This document shows, piece by piece, positions 50,813 to 60,058 of a DNA stretch of 64,000 nucleotides. The notes below the pieces were generated by a model. That model was not told the DNA's origin and ran no database searches. It saw nothing but the letters and a program-made list of their open reading frames with translations. The position numbers were made by a program, and so were the translations under genes. How positions within the stretch are numbered: position 1 is the first letter of the stretch; the number at the start of each line of letters is the position of its first letter. Source of the stretch: an uncultured Candidatus Saccharibacteria bacterium (GTDB lineage: Bacteria > Patescibacteriota > Saccharimonadia > Saccharimonadales > Saccharimonadaceae); assembly GCA_947253285.1 (NCBI GenBank), contig CAMXXV010000003.1, forward strand, positions 11,462 through 75,461, written 5' to 3'.

Positions 50813-52030
50813 TTATTTAGTTAATTCATCAGCGAGGTGTAGGGCGCTAGCGAAGGTTTTATCCATGTCGTAGTAAGCATATTCGCCGAGGCGGCCACCA
50901 AAGTAGATGCCACGTGCCTTGTCCTGTTCGGCCAATGCTTGATACTGGGCAAGCTTCGCCTTGTCTTCGGCAGTGCGAACTGGATAGTATGGTTCCTCGC
51001 CACGGTGCCAGTCTTTTGAGTACTCCTTAACGATGACGGTTTTGTTGTAATCGTCGGCATAGCCTGGCCAGCGCTCTGGGTCGAGTGCGCGCTCTGGGTG
51101 GAAGTGCTTGAATTCGTGAATGCGAGTGTATTTTGGCTCAAGGTCGTTATAATTCATTACTGGGCAACCTTGGAAGTCGTGGGTGTTTAGCACCTCCTTT
51201 TTGAGGTCGAGGCTGCGCCATTGCAATTCGCCAAATTGGTAATCATAGAAGCGGTCGATTGGGCCGGTGTAAATAGTGGTAATGCCGGATTTACGTAGTG
51301 GCTGAATCTCAGGGTCGGTGAAGTAGTCAGCGTTTAGCTTAACGGTAAGTGACCCTTCGCCGGTGTTGGATTGACGAATCATTTCTTCAAACCAAGCTTC
51401 GTAGCCATTGACTGGCAAACCCTCATACTTATCGCGGAAGTAGCGGTTGTTGTAAGTGTAGCGTACTGGTAAGCGCTTGATAATTGAGGCCGCTAGCTGG
51501 TTGGCTGGGGTATTCCATTGTTTCGCGGTGTAATTCTTGATAAAGGCGTTAAATAGTGGCTCGCCAATCAGTGAAATACCCTGCTCCTCAAGGTTGGCTG
51601 GTTCGCGGTGTTCCTTGGCGGCTGGGTTGTTGGCAGCTTGCTCTTTAATCAACGCCTTAGCTTCGTCTGGTGTGTAGTTGGCCTTAAAAAATTGATTGAT
51701 GGTACCAAGGTTGACTGGCATCGGGAAGACTTCAGGGCGGCTAGCGCCGTCGCGCTGATGCGTGGCGTAGACGCGGTGTACGTAATTAGTGAACTTCGTG
51801 AAGCGATTAACGTACTGCCAGACGCGCTCATCTGAGGTGTGGAAGAGGTGGGCGCCATACTTGTGGCACTCAATTCCAGTCTCTTCATCGAATTCTGAAT
51901 AGGCGTTGCCACCGATGTGGCTACGGCTATCAATTACTAGCACGTGTTGGCCATGTGCGGCAAGCCGTTCAGCGACGGTCAAGCCAAAAATGCCAGCGCC
52001 CACCACTAATACATTTGGTTTATTCTCCAT
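50813..52030 (-). CDS. glf: UDP-galactopyranose mutase
   Basis: 405 residues. FAD-binding start VLVVGAGIFGLTVAERLA, DSRSHIGGNAY, the substrate-site region YGAHLFHTSDERVW, and C-terminal GRLGEYAYYDMDK (flavin-contact end) are characteristic. Converts UDP-galactopyranose to UDP-galactofuranose, the donor for furanose-containing glycans such as actinobacterial arabinogalactan or bacterial O-antigens. AGGAGG precedes the ATG. It is the only sugar-nucleotide enzyme in the locus, so the surface polymer very probably contains galactofuranose. Confidence 0.95.
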   Translation of the reverse strand: MENKPNVLVVGAGIFGLTVAERLAAHGQHVLVIDSRSHIGGNAYSEFDEETGIECHKYGAHLFHTSDERVWQYVNRFTKFTNYVHRVYATHQRDGASRPEVFPMPVNLGTINQFFKANYTPDEAKALIKEQAANNPAAKEHREPANLEEQGISLIGEPLFNAFIKNYTAKQWNTPANQLAASIIKRLPVRYTYNNRYFRDKYEGLPVNGYEAWFEEMIRQSNTGEGSLTVKLNADYFTDPEIQPLRKSGITTIYTGPIDRFYDYQFGELQWRSLDLKKEVLNTHDFQGCPVMNYNDLEPKYTRIHEFKHFHPERALDPERWPGYADDYNKTVIVKEYSKDWHRGEEPYYPVRTAEDKAKLAQYQALAEQDKARGIYFGGRLGEYAYYDMDKTFASALHLADELTK

Positions 52031-52095
52031 TTACCTCCTAGTTATAGTTATATTTTACCATAAATGGTATAATGATAATTACTAAGAGTGATGTT

Positions 52096-53211
52096 ATGGT
52101 GAAGGTGGCGCTGGTAATTGATTGGTTAACTGAGGTCGGCGGCGCCGAGCGAGTGCTACTAATGGCACACAAGGCATTTCCTGACGCACCAATTTACACT
52201 TCGCAGTATCGGCCGCGGCGGATTGATTGGTTCCGTGACGCTACGGTGCATACGGGGTGGCTGAATCTTTTCCCAGTGAAGCTACGTAAATTTATGGCGC
52301 CCTTGCGTGCGTTGTACTTTAGTCATCTTAAACTAAATGGCTATGATGTGGTGCTATCGATTGTTAATTCGGAGGCGAAGGGGATTAAGACGGATGGCTA
52401 CCATATCGCTTACTTACAGGGGCCGCCGGTGCAGTACTACTGGGGGATGTATGACGAGTACATCAAGCACCCAGGGTTTGGCAAGCTAGATTGGCTGGCG
52501 CGTCTGGGGCTGAAGATTTTGGTGCGCCCGATGCGGTGGAGTGATTTGATGCTGAGCCGGCGGCCAGATTTGATTGTGGCGAACAGTACTTATGTGGCGC
52601 AAGAGGTGAAGCAGTATTACCGGAGGACGGCTGAGGTACTGCCGCCACCGGTGGCGGTGTGGCAGCTAAGTAAGTTAAAAGCCAAGCCTTATCCAAAGTT
52701 TGACGGCCAACCATTTTTTGTGGTGGCGGGGCGTCAGGTGAACTGGAAGCGGTTTGACTTGGCAATCAAGGCGTGCTTAAAGGCAAAGGTGAACTTACTC
52801 GTAGTGGGCGATGGGCCGGAGCATAAGAAGTTAGTGCAGTTGGCTGGTGATAGCCCGCGGATTAAGTTTTTGCCGCGCTACGACACGCCGGAGCGGCTGG
52901 CGAATTATTTTCGCGCCGCCGAAGGGTTTATTTTTTGCAGCAAGGAGCCCTTTGGTATCACGCCCGTGGAGGCGATGGCTTGCGGCTTACCGGTGTTAGC
53001 CTTTAACCAAGGCGGGTCGCTTGATATTGTGCAACGTGGCGTGAACGGTGATTTCTTTAATGCCCAGTCGGTGGAGGCGCTAGCGCGCGCGTTGAAGAAG
53101 TGGCACCGGTCGGACTATGACACGCGTCGAGTGAAGCGGTCGGTGCAGCAGTTTGACGAAACGGAATTTATCGAGCGATTAAAGCAGGTGGTGTATGATG
53201 CCAGACGCTAA
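52096..53211 (+). CDS. Family 4 (GT-B) glycosyltransferase
   Basis: 371 residues from ATG at 52096 (MVKVALVIDWL). The longer frame start at 52072 lies inside the TATAAT -10 box (52068-52073) and is rejected. GT-B layout: N-terminal VIDWLTEVGGAERVLL, C-terminal donor-binding VAGRQVNWKRFDLAIKA with VGDGPE, and E-x7-E motif EPFGITPVEAMACGLPVLA. Retaining transferase, likely adding a hexose to the surface polymer. Ends overlapping the ligase-like gene by 17 bases. Confidence 0.92.
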   Translation: MVKVALVIDWLTEVGGAERVLLMAHKAFPDAPIYTSQYRPRRIDWFRDATVHTGWLNLFPVKLRKFMAPLRALYFSHLKLNGYDVVLSIVNSEAKGIKTDGYHIAYLQGPPVQYYWGMYDEYIKHPGFGKLDWLARLGLKILVRPMRWSDLMLSRRPDLIVANSTYVAQEVKQYYRRTAEVLPPPVAVWQLSKLKAKPYPKFDGQPFFVVAGRQVNWKRFDLAIKACLKAKVNLLVVGDGPEHKKLVQLAGDSPRIKFLPRYDTPERLANYFRAAEGFIFCSKEPFGITPVEAMACGLPVLAFNQGGSLDIVQRGVNGDFFNAQSVEALARALKKWHRSDYDTRRVKRSVQQFDETEFIERLKQVVYDARR

Positions 53212-54607
53212 ATCACGTCAGAAGTGGCGCTGGTTGTTGCCGGTTTGGCCGACGAGCTCGTGGGGCGGAGTGCTGCTGCGGTCACCACTGTTATTATGGC
53301 TTTCGTATCGGCCGATTATTCGCCTTGGTCGCAACGCCAGCATGAATCTTGAGCTATCACTAGCACTAATTTATGTGGCAGTGCTTGGTGTGATAAGTTT
53401 GGGTGTAATCTGGCGCGAGCGGCGCCATCTCAAGGGCGACTGGCTAGTTTATTTAGTTACGGCATTTACTCTATATAGCGCGGTTAGCGTTATTTGGTCG
53501 AGCAACCGCCTGCGCGGTGTGCTGGTGGCGGGTGTGACGGCGTTACTGGCGGCTGTAGTGATAGCGTTGAAGCTGCGCCAAGCGGAGGTGAAGCGTCTGC
53601 TGCCAAGCCTAAGGCGACTTTTAATGGTTGGCGCAACTGTGGTAGCGGTTTTAGCTATCGGCCAATTAGTGGGCGGCATTTGGTGGAGTACGTGCCACGG
53701 CCAGCCAAACCTCTGGCTTTGCCTTGGTTGTACGGCGGCGCAATTTGGCTTTGTACGTCCAAATGGCTTAGCGATTGAGCCGCAGTTTTTGGGCAATTTA
53801 ATGTTGCTGCCAAGTCTACTAATATTGTGGCGATACCTCAACCGGCGGGCGAGACGTCTTGAGGTGGGTTTGGGTTTGCTTTACATAGTAATTATTTTTC
53901 TTACACTGTCGCGCGGCGCTATTTACGCGCTAGGGCTAGGCTTTATGGTACTTTTGGTACTGCATTATCGGCAGTGGCGGCGTGGGCTAGTGAGTGTGGG
54001 CTATTTGACCGTGGCGTTTACTGTGTCGCTGGGGCTACAGTGCGTGGCAGCGCAGCTTAGCCAGTACCACGTAAGTTGGTATGATACGACTAGTAAAGTG
54101 GTGGAGCAACTTAGTCTTAATAAAATTAAGCTACCGAAGCGGACGGCGCCAGTGGCTTTGCCCGCCTCAGCTCAGCCGGCGCCGCGCTTTAATGGCTATG
54201 TGGCAGAGTCAACTAACGTGCGCGTGGCGTTTAGCCACGATGCTTTAACAATTTGGCGCCATAATTTGACGAGCCAGTTATTTGGTACCGGTTTAGGGTC
54301 TTTTGGGGTGGAGCTAGCCAAGTTGCACCACAGTACTTGGACCAAGGAAATTGTGCAGAATGAATTTATTGAGGTACTGCAAGAGCGCGGGCTGGTCGGG
54401 CTCTTGCTACTTCTGGGGTTAATTGGTTGCTTGATTTATCACGGGCGGCGGTCGAGCCTAATGTTGGCGCTACTCGCAGCCTTTGCGGCGCAATACTGCT
54501 TCTTTAGCGGGCTACCGAATGCCCTCCATGTTTTTATTGCGCTAGGGGTGCTATTTAGCGCCGCGTCCAGTCAGCACCTGCCAAAAGGTCTGAAAGAGAA
54601 TACGTAA
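53195..54607 (+). CDS. O-antigen ligase/polymerase-like membrane protein
   Basis: 470 residues with about 10-12 hydrophobic helices and a large external loop (about 290-385) before the last helices, the layout of WaaL/Wzy proteins. Features include FVRPNGLAIEPQFLGNLML, LSRGAIYALGLGF and the loop end GTGLGSFGVELAKLHHSTWTKEIVQNEF read in two parts, where the catalytic Arg/His of this family usually sit. It polymerises or attaches lipid-linked glycans outside the membrane. Two adjacent ATGs (53195, 53198) are possible. The 3' end overlaps the convergent sugar transferase by 57 bases. Confidence 0.8.
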   Translation: MMPDAKSRQKWRWLLPVWPTSSWGGVLLRSPLLLWLSYRPIIRLGRNASMNLELSLALIYVAVLGVISLGVIWRERRHLKGDWLVYLVTAFTLYSAVSVIWSSNRLRGVLVAGVTALLAAVVIALKLRQAEVKRLLPSLRRLLMVGATVVAVLAIGQLVGGIWWSTCHGQPNLWLCLGCTAAQFGFVRPNGLAIEPQFLGNLMLLPSLLILWRYLNRRARRLEVGLGLLYIVIIFLTLSRGAIYALGLGFMVLLVLHYRQWRRGLVSVGYLTVAFTVSLGLQCVAAQLSQYHVSWYDTTSKVVEQLSLNKIKLPKRTAPVALPASAQPAPRFNGYVAESTNVRVAFSHDALTIWRHNLTSQLFGTGLGSFGVELAKLHHSTWTKEIVQNEFIEVLQERGLVGLLLLLGLIGCLIYHGRRSSLMLALLAAFAAQYCFFSGLPNALHVFIALGVLFSAASSQHLPKGLKENT

Positions 54608-55960
54608 ATCCATCAGATAAGTCCAGTGCTGGACGTAGTAAACGTCGAGCTTGCGACGCTGTTCCCACGGCAAGTCGCGCCGACCGGAGATTTGCGCAAG
54701 GCCGGTGATACCGGATTTAACGTTGAGAATGGTGTGCTTATTGGCGTAGCTGTTGAGCTCTTCAGGAATGAGAGCGCGTGGTCCAACAAGTGAGATATCG
54801 CCACGGAGGACGTTGAATAACTGAGGTAGTTCGTCAAGCGAATACTTGCGTAAAAAATGGCCAATCTTAGTGACGCGCGGGTCGTGTTCCAAAAAGTCGC
54901 CATTACTGCGGTAATGTTTGATTAATTCTGGTTTACCTATCATTGTAAAAGCCTGTTCTGGGGTAGTGCCGTCGTATTTGGCATACTGTGTGCGGAATTT
55001 ATAGAGCTGGAACTTCTGGTCGCCACGCGTGAGGCGGGTCTGGTGGAAGAGTGCGCTGCCGTGTGGGTCACTGAGCTTCTCAGCTAGATAAATTATCAGG
55101 AAGAGTGGCGAGAGGATAATCAGTCCACAGAAGCTAGCGATGAGGTCGAAGAGGCGCTTAAAGACGCGCCGCCAGCCAATTAGCTGGGTTGGGCGAACCG
55201 ATATCACTGGTACGTCGCCCATAAATAATTCCATTTCGAGTTTACGGCCGAGCTCGCTGGTGTCGGTTGGTACGAATTTAAAGTCGGCGTAATGGGCTTC
55301 AGCGTAACTGAGGTACTCGGGGTTAATTTTAGTTTCAACGGGCGAATTAGCTTGAATAATTAAGTCTGGCTGGACGGCCAAAGTAGCCTCATCAAAGGTT
55401 TTAAATGTTGTCCAACGCAGCCTCCGGTCGCCAACTACGCCAGCTAGTTCGTAACCACTGCCGGGACGTTGAATCGCCTGCACGATGGCGTGAGCTACAG
55501 CACTGGTGCCGACCACCAAGACTTTAGGCAGCCCTGATGACCAGCGGTGAATGAGGTAGCGCATGCCATAGAGGAAGCTGCGTTCGAGCCCTAGAAGCAC
55601 AATTGAGAGCATGAAACCATACACCACCACCTTTTTAGCTGGAAAAATTGGGTCGACATGAAAGTAATCCACGAACACCATAAAGAGCATGGCAGCGAAG
55701 GCGCCGACTAGGAGGCGGTTAATTAACTTTAAAATCGTTCGCTGATGGCGGTAGAGACCAATCAGACTGAAGAGGATGATATTGAACGGCAAGAGTAACA
55801 GTAGTGATACAAAGAAGGCGCGCGCCGAGACAAAAGTCTGGACTGGGTCGGTGCTAATCTTCATGCGTAAGATATAGGCGAGTGAGTAGGCGCCTAAGAT
55901 GGCTAAAATGTCGCCCACAATGAGAGCAAAAGTAAAACGTAAAGTAGTTCGGGCTTGCAT
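54551..55960 (-). CDS. Initiating undecaprenyl-phosphate sugar-1-phosphate transferase (WcaJ/WbaP-like)
   Basis: 469 residues. Four N-terminal helices, a Rossmann-like CoA-binding-type domain (PKVLVVGTSAVAHAIVQAI, about 145-250), then helix 5 and the catalytic bacterial sugar-transferase domain (RLFDLIASFCGLIILSPLF, LYKFRT, RKYSLDELPQLFNVLRGDISLVGPR, SGITGLAQISGR). Starts glycan synthesis on the lipid carrier. TATAAT (55967-55972 on its strand) lies 6 bases before the ATG at 55960. With the ligase, exporter and LCP protein it gives a start-to-attachment route for the surface polymer. Confidence 0.93.
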   Translation of the reverse strand: MQARTTLRFTFALIVGDILAILGAYSLAYILRMKISTDPVQTFVSARAFFVSLLLLLPFNIILFSLIGLYRHQRTILKLINRLLVGAFAAMLFMVFVDYFHVDPIFPAKKVVVYGFMLSIVLLGLERSFLYGMRYLIHRWSSGLPKVLVVGTSAVAHAIVQAIQRPGSGYELAGVVGDRRLRWTTFKTFDEATLAVQPDLIIQANSPVETKINPEYLSYAEAHYADFKFVPTDTSELGRKLEMELFMGDVPVISVRPTQLIGWRRVFKRLFDLIASFCGLIILSPLFLIIYLAEKLSDPHGSALFHQTRLTRGDQKFQLYKFRTQYAKYDGTTPEQAFTMIGKPELIKHYRSNGDFLEHDPRVTKIGHFLRKYSLDELPQLFNVLRGDISLVGPRALIPEELNSYANKHTILNVKSGITGLAQISGRRDLPWEQRRKLDVYYVQHWTYLMDLRILFQTFWQVLTGRGAK

Positions 55961-56029
55961 ACCTATATTATACTATAACCAGTGTTATTATTGCAGTTGC
56001 GGTGGAATTTTGTTAAAATAGTAGTGCTT

Positions 56030-57793
56030 ATGACAAGGAATAACCATAGCGATGTAGAAGGATTCACCTTGCATCCCACCACTAAACACTCTCTAGCTAA
56101 GCGTAATCTTAAGCTGGGCGATACCACTCATAAAGATGACGAGATGATGGAGGCGGTTAAGCCGCATCGTCGCCGTACCGTGGCTGAACAAAAGCTCAGT
56201 GACCGCGAATTTGACGCGAAAGTGCTTGATGATGTCAAAGACTCACTGCAAAATTTAACTGAGGATGAAGACGCAACGGATGAACCGCAGCCAGATGAAG
56301 AGCCGCGCTCGCGTCGCCATCGTATTACTAAACCACATCGCATTGGGCGGATTATTCGTCGAGTTTTCTTGGTGCTAATTTTATTGGCGATATTAGTGGC
56401 AGGCTACTTCGGCGCTAAGATGTTCATGGCTGGTAGCAAGGTGTTTAAGGGTAATTTCTTAAATGTTTTAACAACCAAGGCTAAGCTGAAGACTGACCAA
56501 AATGGCCGGAGTAACATTTTGATTTTTGGCACCTCAGGTTATTCAATGAAGGCTGACGCTTGGGATGGCGCCATGTTGACTGATTCCATTATGGTGTTGT
56601 CAGTTGACCAAGAGAAGAAGAATGTCTATATGATTTCCTTGCCGCGTGACTTATACGTTAAATATAGTAACGCCGCTGGCCAACATAACACTGGTAAATT
56701 AAATGAAGTCTATTACTTCAACAACAAGAAGAATGATGACGAGCCGGCTGGCGCCAAGGCTTTAATGGCGAAGGCTGGCAGTATCTTGGGACTAGATATC
56801 CAGTATTATGTGCATGCTGACTGGTCGGCACTAACCCAAATCGTTGATGCCGTGGGTGGTGTTGATATTAAGATTGAGAGTTCAGATAAGCGTGGTATTT
56901 ATGATTCTGGTACAAAGATTCGCTACAAGCAGGGGCAGGTGGTTCACCTTAATGGCGAGCGGGCTTTGGCTCTGGCGCGTGCTCGTAATCACAATAAGGG
57001 CGACTACGGTCTTGCCAGCGGTAATTATGCACGTGAGCAGAATCAGCAGCGGATTTTGGCAGCAATTCAATCTAAGATGCTGACCGCTAACACCTTGTTG
57101 AACGCTGTGGCAGTTAATAGTTTGATTGATGCTATTGGTGGCAACATGGTAACTAATTTTGAATCCTCTAATATTCAGACCCTAATTGACCTTGTAAAAG
57201 CAATTAAGAATAATAACGTTCGGCATTTACCATTAATTAGCCGTCCGGATGGTGGTCCAGATTTGGTAGCTAGTTATAGTGAAGGTGGCTCATACAAGGG
57301 TGAGGCGCCAGTGGCTGGACCGTTTAACTATACGCAGATCCAAAAGTACGTGACAGATAATCTCTCAGGAGCGATGAACGATACGCATGAATCAGCTACG
57401 ATTGATGTCTTAAATGCTTCAAAGACGGTTGGGCTGGCGGCGAACAAGGCTGAGACGTTGAAGCGCGAACACTACAAGGTGGGTCAGGTTGGTAATGCGC
57501 CAGCTCAAGACCAGACCGAGGCGGTGAAGATTTATCGCCGTAATCAGAGTATGCCAGCCACTGCGAAGGCATTGCAACAGAAATATGGCGTTACGGTGGT
57601 TGACGGTGACCTAGAAAATTACAAGACTGAGGCGGACTTTATCGTAGTGTTTGGTGCGGGTGCGAAGCCTGATGCCAACGCGGCCGGTAGTGCTAGCCGT
57701 GGTAGTACGATGACACAAAAGCAGCTGCAAGAGTTAATGGGTGGCTCAGCAAGCAGTGCTGGTGGCCGTGTAAAGCATAGCAGTCGTTATTAG
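56030..57793 (+). CDS. LytR-CpsA-Psr family glycan-attachment protein
   Basis: 587 residues from ATG at 56030. TTGCAG (55991-55996), a 17-base spacer and TAAAAT (56014-56019) form a promoter; the earlier frame ATG at 55982 lies upstream of it. Cytoplasmic basic region 1-105, one helix (about 108-130), LCP domain (about 160-350) with TDSIMVLSVDQEKKNVYMISLPRD (substrate-binding D/R), VDAVGGVDIKI and LNGERALALARAR, and a C-terminal LytR_C domain (TIDVLNASKTVGLA...). LCP enzymes transfer polymers from lipid carriers to peptidoglycan. It is the probable last step of the glycan locus. Confidence 0.93.
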   Translation: MTRNNHSDVEGFTLHPTTKHSLAKRNLKLGDTTHKDDEMMEAVKPHRRRTVAEQKLSDREFDAKVLDDVKDSLQNLTEDEDATDEPQPDEEPRSRRHRITKPHRIGRIIRRVFLVLILLAILVAGYFGAKMFMAGSKVFKGNFLNVLTTKAKLKTDQNGRSNILIFGTSGYSMKADAWDGAMLTDSIMVLSVDQEKKNVYMISLPRDLYVKYSNAAGQHNTGKLNEVYYFNNKKNDDEPAGAKALMAKAGSILGLDIQYYVHADWSALTQIVDAVGGVDIKIESSDKRGIYDSGTKIRYKQGQVVHLNGERALALARARNHNKGDYGLASGNYAREQNQQRILAAIQSKMLTANTLLNAVAVNSLIDAIGGNMVTNFESSNIQTLIDLVKAIKNNNVRHLPLISRPDGGPDLVASYSEGGSYKGEAPVAGPFNYTQIQKYVTDNLSGAMNDTHESATIDVLNASKTVGLAANKAETLKREHYKVGQVGNAPAQDQTEAVKIYRRNQSMPATAKALQQKYGVTVVDGDLENYKTEADFIVVFGAGAKPDANAAGSASRGSTMTQKQLQELMGGSASSAGGRVKHSSRY

Positions 57794-57819
57794 ACTGTGA
57801 TATAATTAATTTTGTCTGG

Positions 57820-57895
57820 CGGGGCGTAGCGCAGCTGGTAGCGCGCAGCGTTCGGGACGCTGAGGTCGCCCGTTCGAATCGGGTCGCCCCGACCA
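57820..57895 (+). tRNA. tRNA-Pro (anticodon CGG)
   Basis: 76 bases. Acceptor CGGGGCG/CGCCCCG, anticodon stem CAGCG/CGCTG with loop TTCGGGA (anticodon CGG), T-loop TTCGAAT, discriminator A and encoded CCA. TATAAT lies about 15 bases upstream. Followed by a strong terminator. Confidence 0.96.
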
Positions 57896-57905
57896 GCATA
57901 ATTAT

Positions 57906-57931
57906 AAGAGGCCTTTACGAAGGCCTCTTTT
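57906..57931 (+). terminator. Terminator after tRNA-Pro
   Basis: AAGAGGCCTT, loop TACG, AAGGCCTCTT then TT. A 10-bp stem with T-run 11 bases after the tRNA; the A-rich left side may also stop leftward transcription from 57957. Confidence 0.88.
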
Positions 57932-57956
57932 GTATATCTTTGGTATGACAAAAACT

Positions 57957-58418
57957 CTATCGGTTAAGTTGGCGCGCGGTATCAAGATAAGGTCGCTTGA
58001 TTGTGAGGTAATCAAATTCTGGTTCTGCCCCGATATCTTCGGAATCTTTGTACATCCAAGGTACGTTGGGGTCAGCCTTAGGGATAAATTTAGTAGTGAT
58101 GCGGCCGGTAGCTAGATTAATGCAAATCATGGCGTTAAACCAGCCGCGGTCGGTAGCGGTCCAGAGTTCGCCGAGCTGTCGGTAAATGTCGGGGTTGGTA
58201 AACTGCCAAGAGATGGTAATAGTGTCGCGCGGGTCGCTACTGGTGCGATAAACATTTAAACTATCCATTTGGAGTGAGCCGGTGGCGGGGTTGGCGGCGA
58301 TACGGATAAAGACGCCACAATCGACTGCCTCAGGGTGGATGGCGTGAAGATTGTCAGATATCATCTGACAGACATTAATAAAAATATTGTCACGATTTGC
58401 CGCATTGTTATTTTCCAT
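57957..58418 (-). CDS. Hypothetical cytoplasmic protein (possible YezG/DUF600-like fold)
   Basis: 153 residues, no signal peptide or membrane helix. The C-terminal half has LWTATDRGWFNAMICINLATGRITTKF and a later Y/D-rich end, which recalls the W-x(n)-W and G-K-x(3)-F-Y pattern of the YezG immunity-protein family; the match is weak and unsupported by search. GGGGGG precedes the ATG at 58418. It follows the mscS gene after 9 bases on the same strand and is probably co-transcribed. No toxin partner is seen. Confidence 0.55.
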   Translation of the reverse strand: MENNNAANRDNIFINVCQMISDNLHAIHPEAVDCGVFIRIAANPATGSLQMDSLNVYRTSSDPRDTITISWQFTNPDIYRQLGELWTATDRGWFNAMICINLATGRITTKFIPKADPNVPWMYKDSEDIGAEPEFDYLTIKRPYLDTARQLNR

Positions 58419-58427
58419 ATCGCCCCC

Positions 58428-59282
58428 CTAATTCACATCAGCAATAGTGATATCCGATTTCTGCAGTTCAGTGATTAAACGTTTTTTGAATTCAGCACAA
58501 ACGCGCCACTGTTGCCCTGGCATGCAAGTACCTACGGCCTTGACGTTAATGCCATTAGCGCCGATTTCGCCAAATTCATCATAATGTGGTGGGTCAACAA
58601 TATCTTTACCCCACTTGGCATCATTTGACATCTCGCGCCCAACTTTATTGACGATATCTACGATGTCATCGACGTTGGTGTTAGACTGGACGGCGAAGAC
58701 AAAGCGAAATTGCGAATAGCCCATGGTACGGTTAGTAACTTCAATAATGCCACCATTCGGGATGAAGTGAAAATTGCCACCGTGGTCGCGTAGGGCAGTG
58801 CGCCGCAGGGAAATTGAAGTCACTGTGCCTTCACAATTGGTGCTACTGTTGCTGTGGATGATGACATAGTCGCCGACACGGTATTGATTTTCAAGGACAA
58901 TAAAGAAGCCGGCGAGGCAGTCTTTTACGATACTTTGTGCGCCAAAACCAAGTGCTACACCGAGGATACCAGCGCTGGCGAGAATTGGCGCTAGATTAAT
59001 GCCAAATTCTTTCAGGACGGTATAAGCAACGGTGAGGGCAATAATAACTTTAATAACCATCGCAAAGAGGCCGCCGAGGGTGCGGAGGCGCTTTTTGCGC
59101 TCGGAGAGCTGCAATTTAGTCTCATGCGGGATTTTATGCGTGGCGTGGCGGATGAGAAATTGCACCGAGCGACTAGTCATTTTGTAGGCAATCAAGCCAA
59201 CGACCAGGGCGATGATAATACCAACCCAATTGATGTGAGCGAACCACTGTTCAATTCGGGTGGTAAAAATAGACATATCCAT
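58428..59282 (-). CDS. MscS-family mechanosensitive channel
   Basis: 284 residues. Three helices, the last pore-lining (SAGILGVALGFGAQSIVKDCLAGFFIVLENQ, here given as one helix and its hinge), then the beta domain YRVGDYVIIHS, TVTSISLRRTALRDHGG, FIPNGGIIEVTNRT, and an alpha/beta end. Opens on membrane tension to release osmolytes. TACAAT (59289-59294 on its strand) lies 6 bases before the ATG at 59282, a leaderless start. An in-frame ATG two codons later is also possible. Confidence 0.93.
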   Translation of the reverse strand: MDMSIFTTRIEQWFAHINWVGIIIALVVGLIAYKMTSRSVQFLIRHATHKIPHETKLQLSERKKRLRTLGGLFAMVIKVIIALTVAYTVLKEFGINLAPILASAGILGVALGFGAQSIVKDCLAGFFIVLENQYRVGDYVIIHSNSSTNCEGTVTSISLRRTALRDHGGNFHFIPNGGIIEVTNRTMGYSQFRFVFAVQSNTNVDDIVDIVNKVGREMSNDAKWGKDIVDPPHYDEFGEIGANGINVKAVGTCMPGQQWRVCAEFKKRLITELQKSDITIADVN

Positions 59283-59336
59283 ATTCCTATTGTAGCAGAT
59301 TGGCCGAATTTGCGGTAATTTGCTACAATAACCAAG

Positions 59337-60014
59337 ATGAATCAGGCGATAAATCCTAACGACTTTATTATTACGCGGAAGCGCAAACTTTATAAGTTTG
59401 CAGTGTTTCAGACACTCGGTAATTGCTACGATGCCGCGACGTGGCAGGCGCAGCGTGCGGCTTTGCTAAAAAATATCACTAGTCTAACCGTAGAGGTTGG
59501 CGCTGGCTCAGGGCTATTTTTGACTGAGCTTGCGCGGCGGCATCCGGAGCGGACTTTTGTGGCGGTAGACCGTAAGTCTGACCGACTGTATTTGGGTGCG
59601 AAGGCGGCGCTAGCGGACAATTTAACTAATATATTTTACCTCTGGACGGAGGCGAAACAACTGACAGAATTATTCGATTTACACAGTGTGGATAACCTGT
59701 GGATAACTTTTCCTGACCCATGGCCACAAGAGTCAAATATCAAGCATCGCCTAACTAATACAGCGCGATTAAAGGACTATCAGTCACTACTGAAACCGAC
59801 AGGGCAATTGGAGTTTAAGACCGACAATGCACCACTCTTTAGCTGGTCGGTGCCGCAATTTACTGCGCCTTGGCAAGTGGATTACACGACGGACGATTTA
59901 CATGCCGCGCCGGAGGTTAGCGAGGCGGCTGATGCGCGCGTGATGACGAGTTATGAGGCGCGTTATCGTGCTGAAGGCAAACCAATTCACTATTTGCGCG
60001 CCCACTTGATTTAG
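59337..60014 (+). CDS. trmB: tRNA (guanine-N7-)-methyltransferase
   Basis: 225 residues. SAM-binding VEVGAGSGLFLTELA, VAVDRKSDRLYLGAKAA, and the TrmB hallmarks LWITFPDPWPQ and FKTDNAPLFSW (target-base pocket). Methylates G46 in the tRNA variable loop. TACAAT (59324-59329) lies 7 bases before the ATG at 59337. Diverges from mscS across 54 bases. The length is usual for the family. Confidence 0.93.
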   Translation: MNQAINPNDFIITRKRKLYKFAVFQTLGNCYDAATWQAQRAALLKNITSLTVEVGAGSGLFLTELARRHPERTFVAVDRKSDRLYLGAKAALADNLTNIFYLWTEAKQLTELFDLHSVDNLWITFPDPWPQESNIKHRLTNTARLKDYQSLLKPTGQLEFKTDNAPLFSWSVPQFTAPWQVDYTTDDLHAAPEVSEAADARVMTSYEARYRAEGKPIHYLRAHLI

Positions 60015-60058
60015 CTTGTGCTATAATTTAAGTAAGTTAAATTAAGTAAGCATAATAA

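Noticed and set aside
52072..52095. Longer N-terminus of the family 4 glycosyltransferase
   Set aside because: The ATG at 52072 lies within the TATAAT promoter box, and the family N-terminus begins at 52096.
57957..58418. Toxin-immunity pair based on YezG-like resemblance
   Set aside because: The resemblance is weak and no adjacent toxin gene is present; the neighbour is an ordinary MscS channel.
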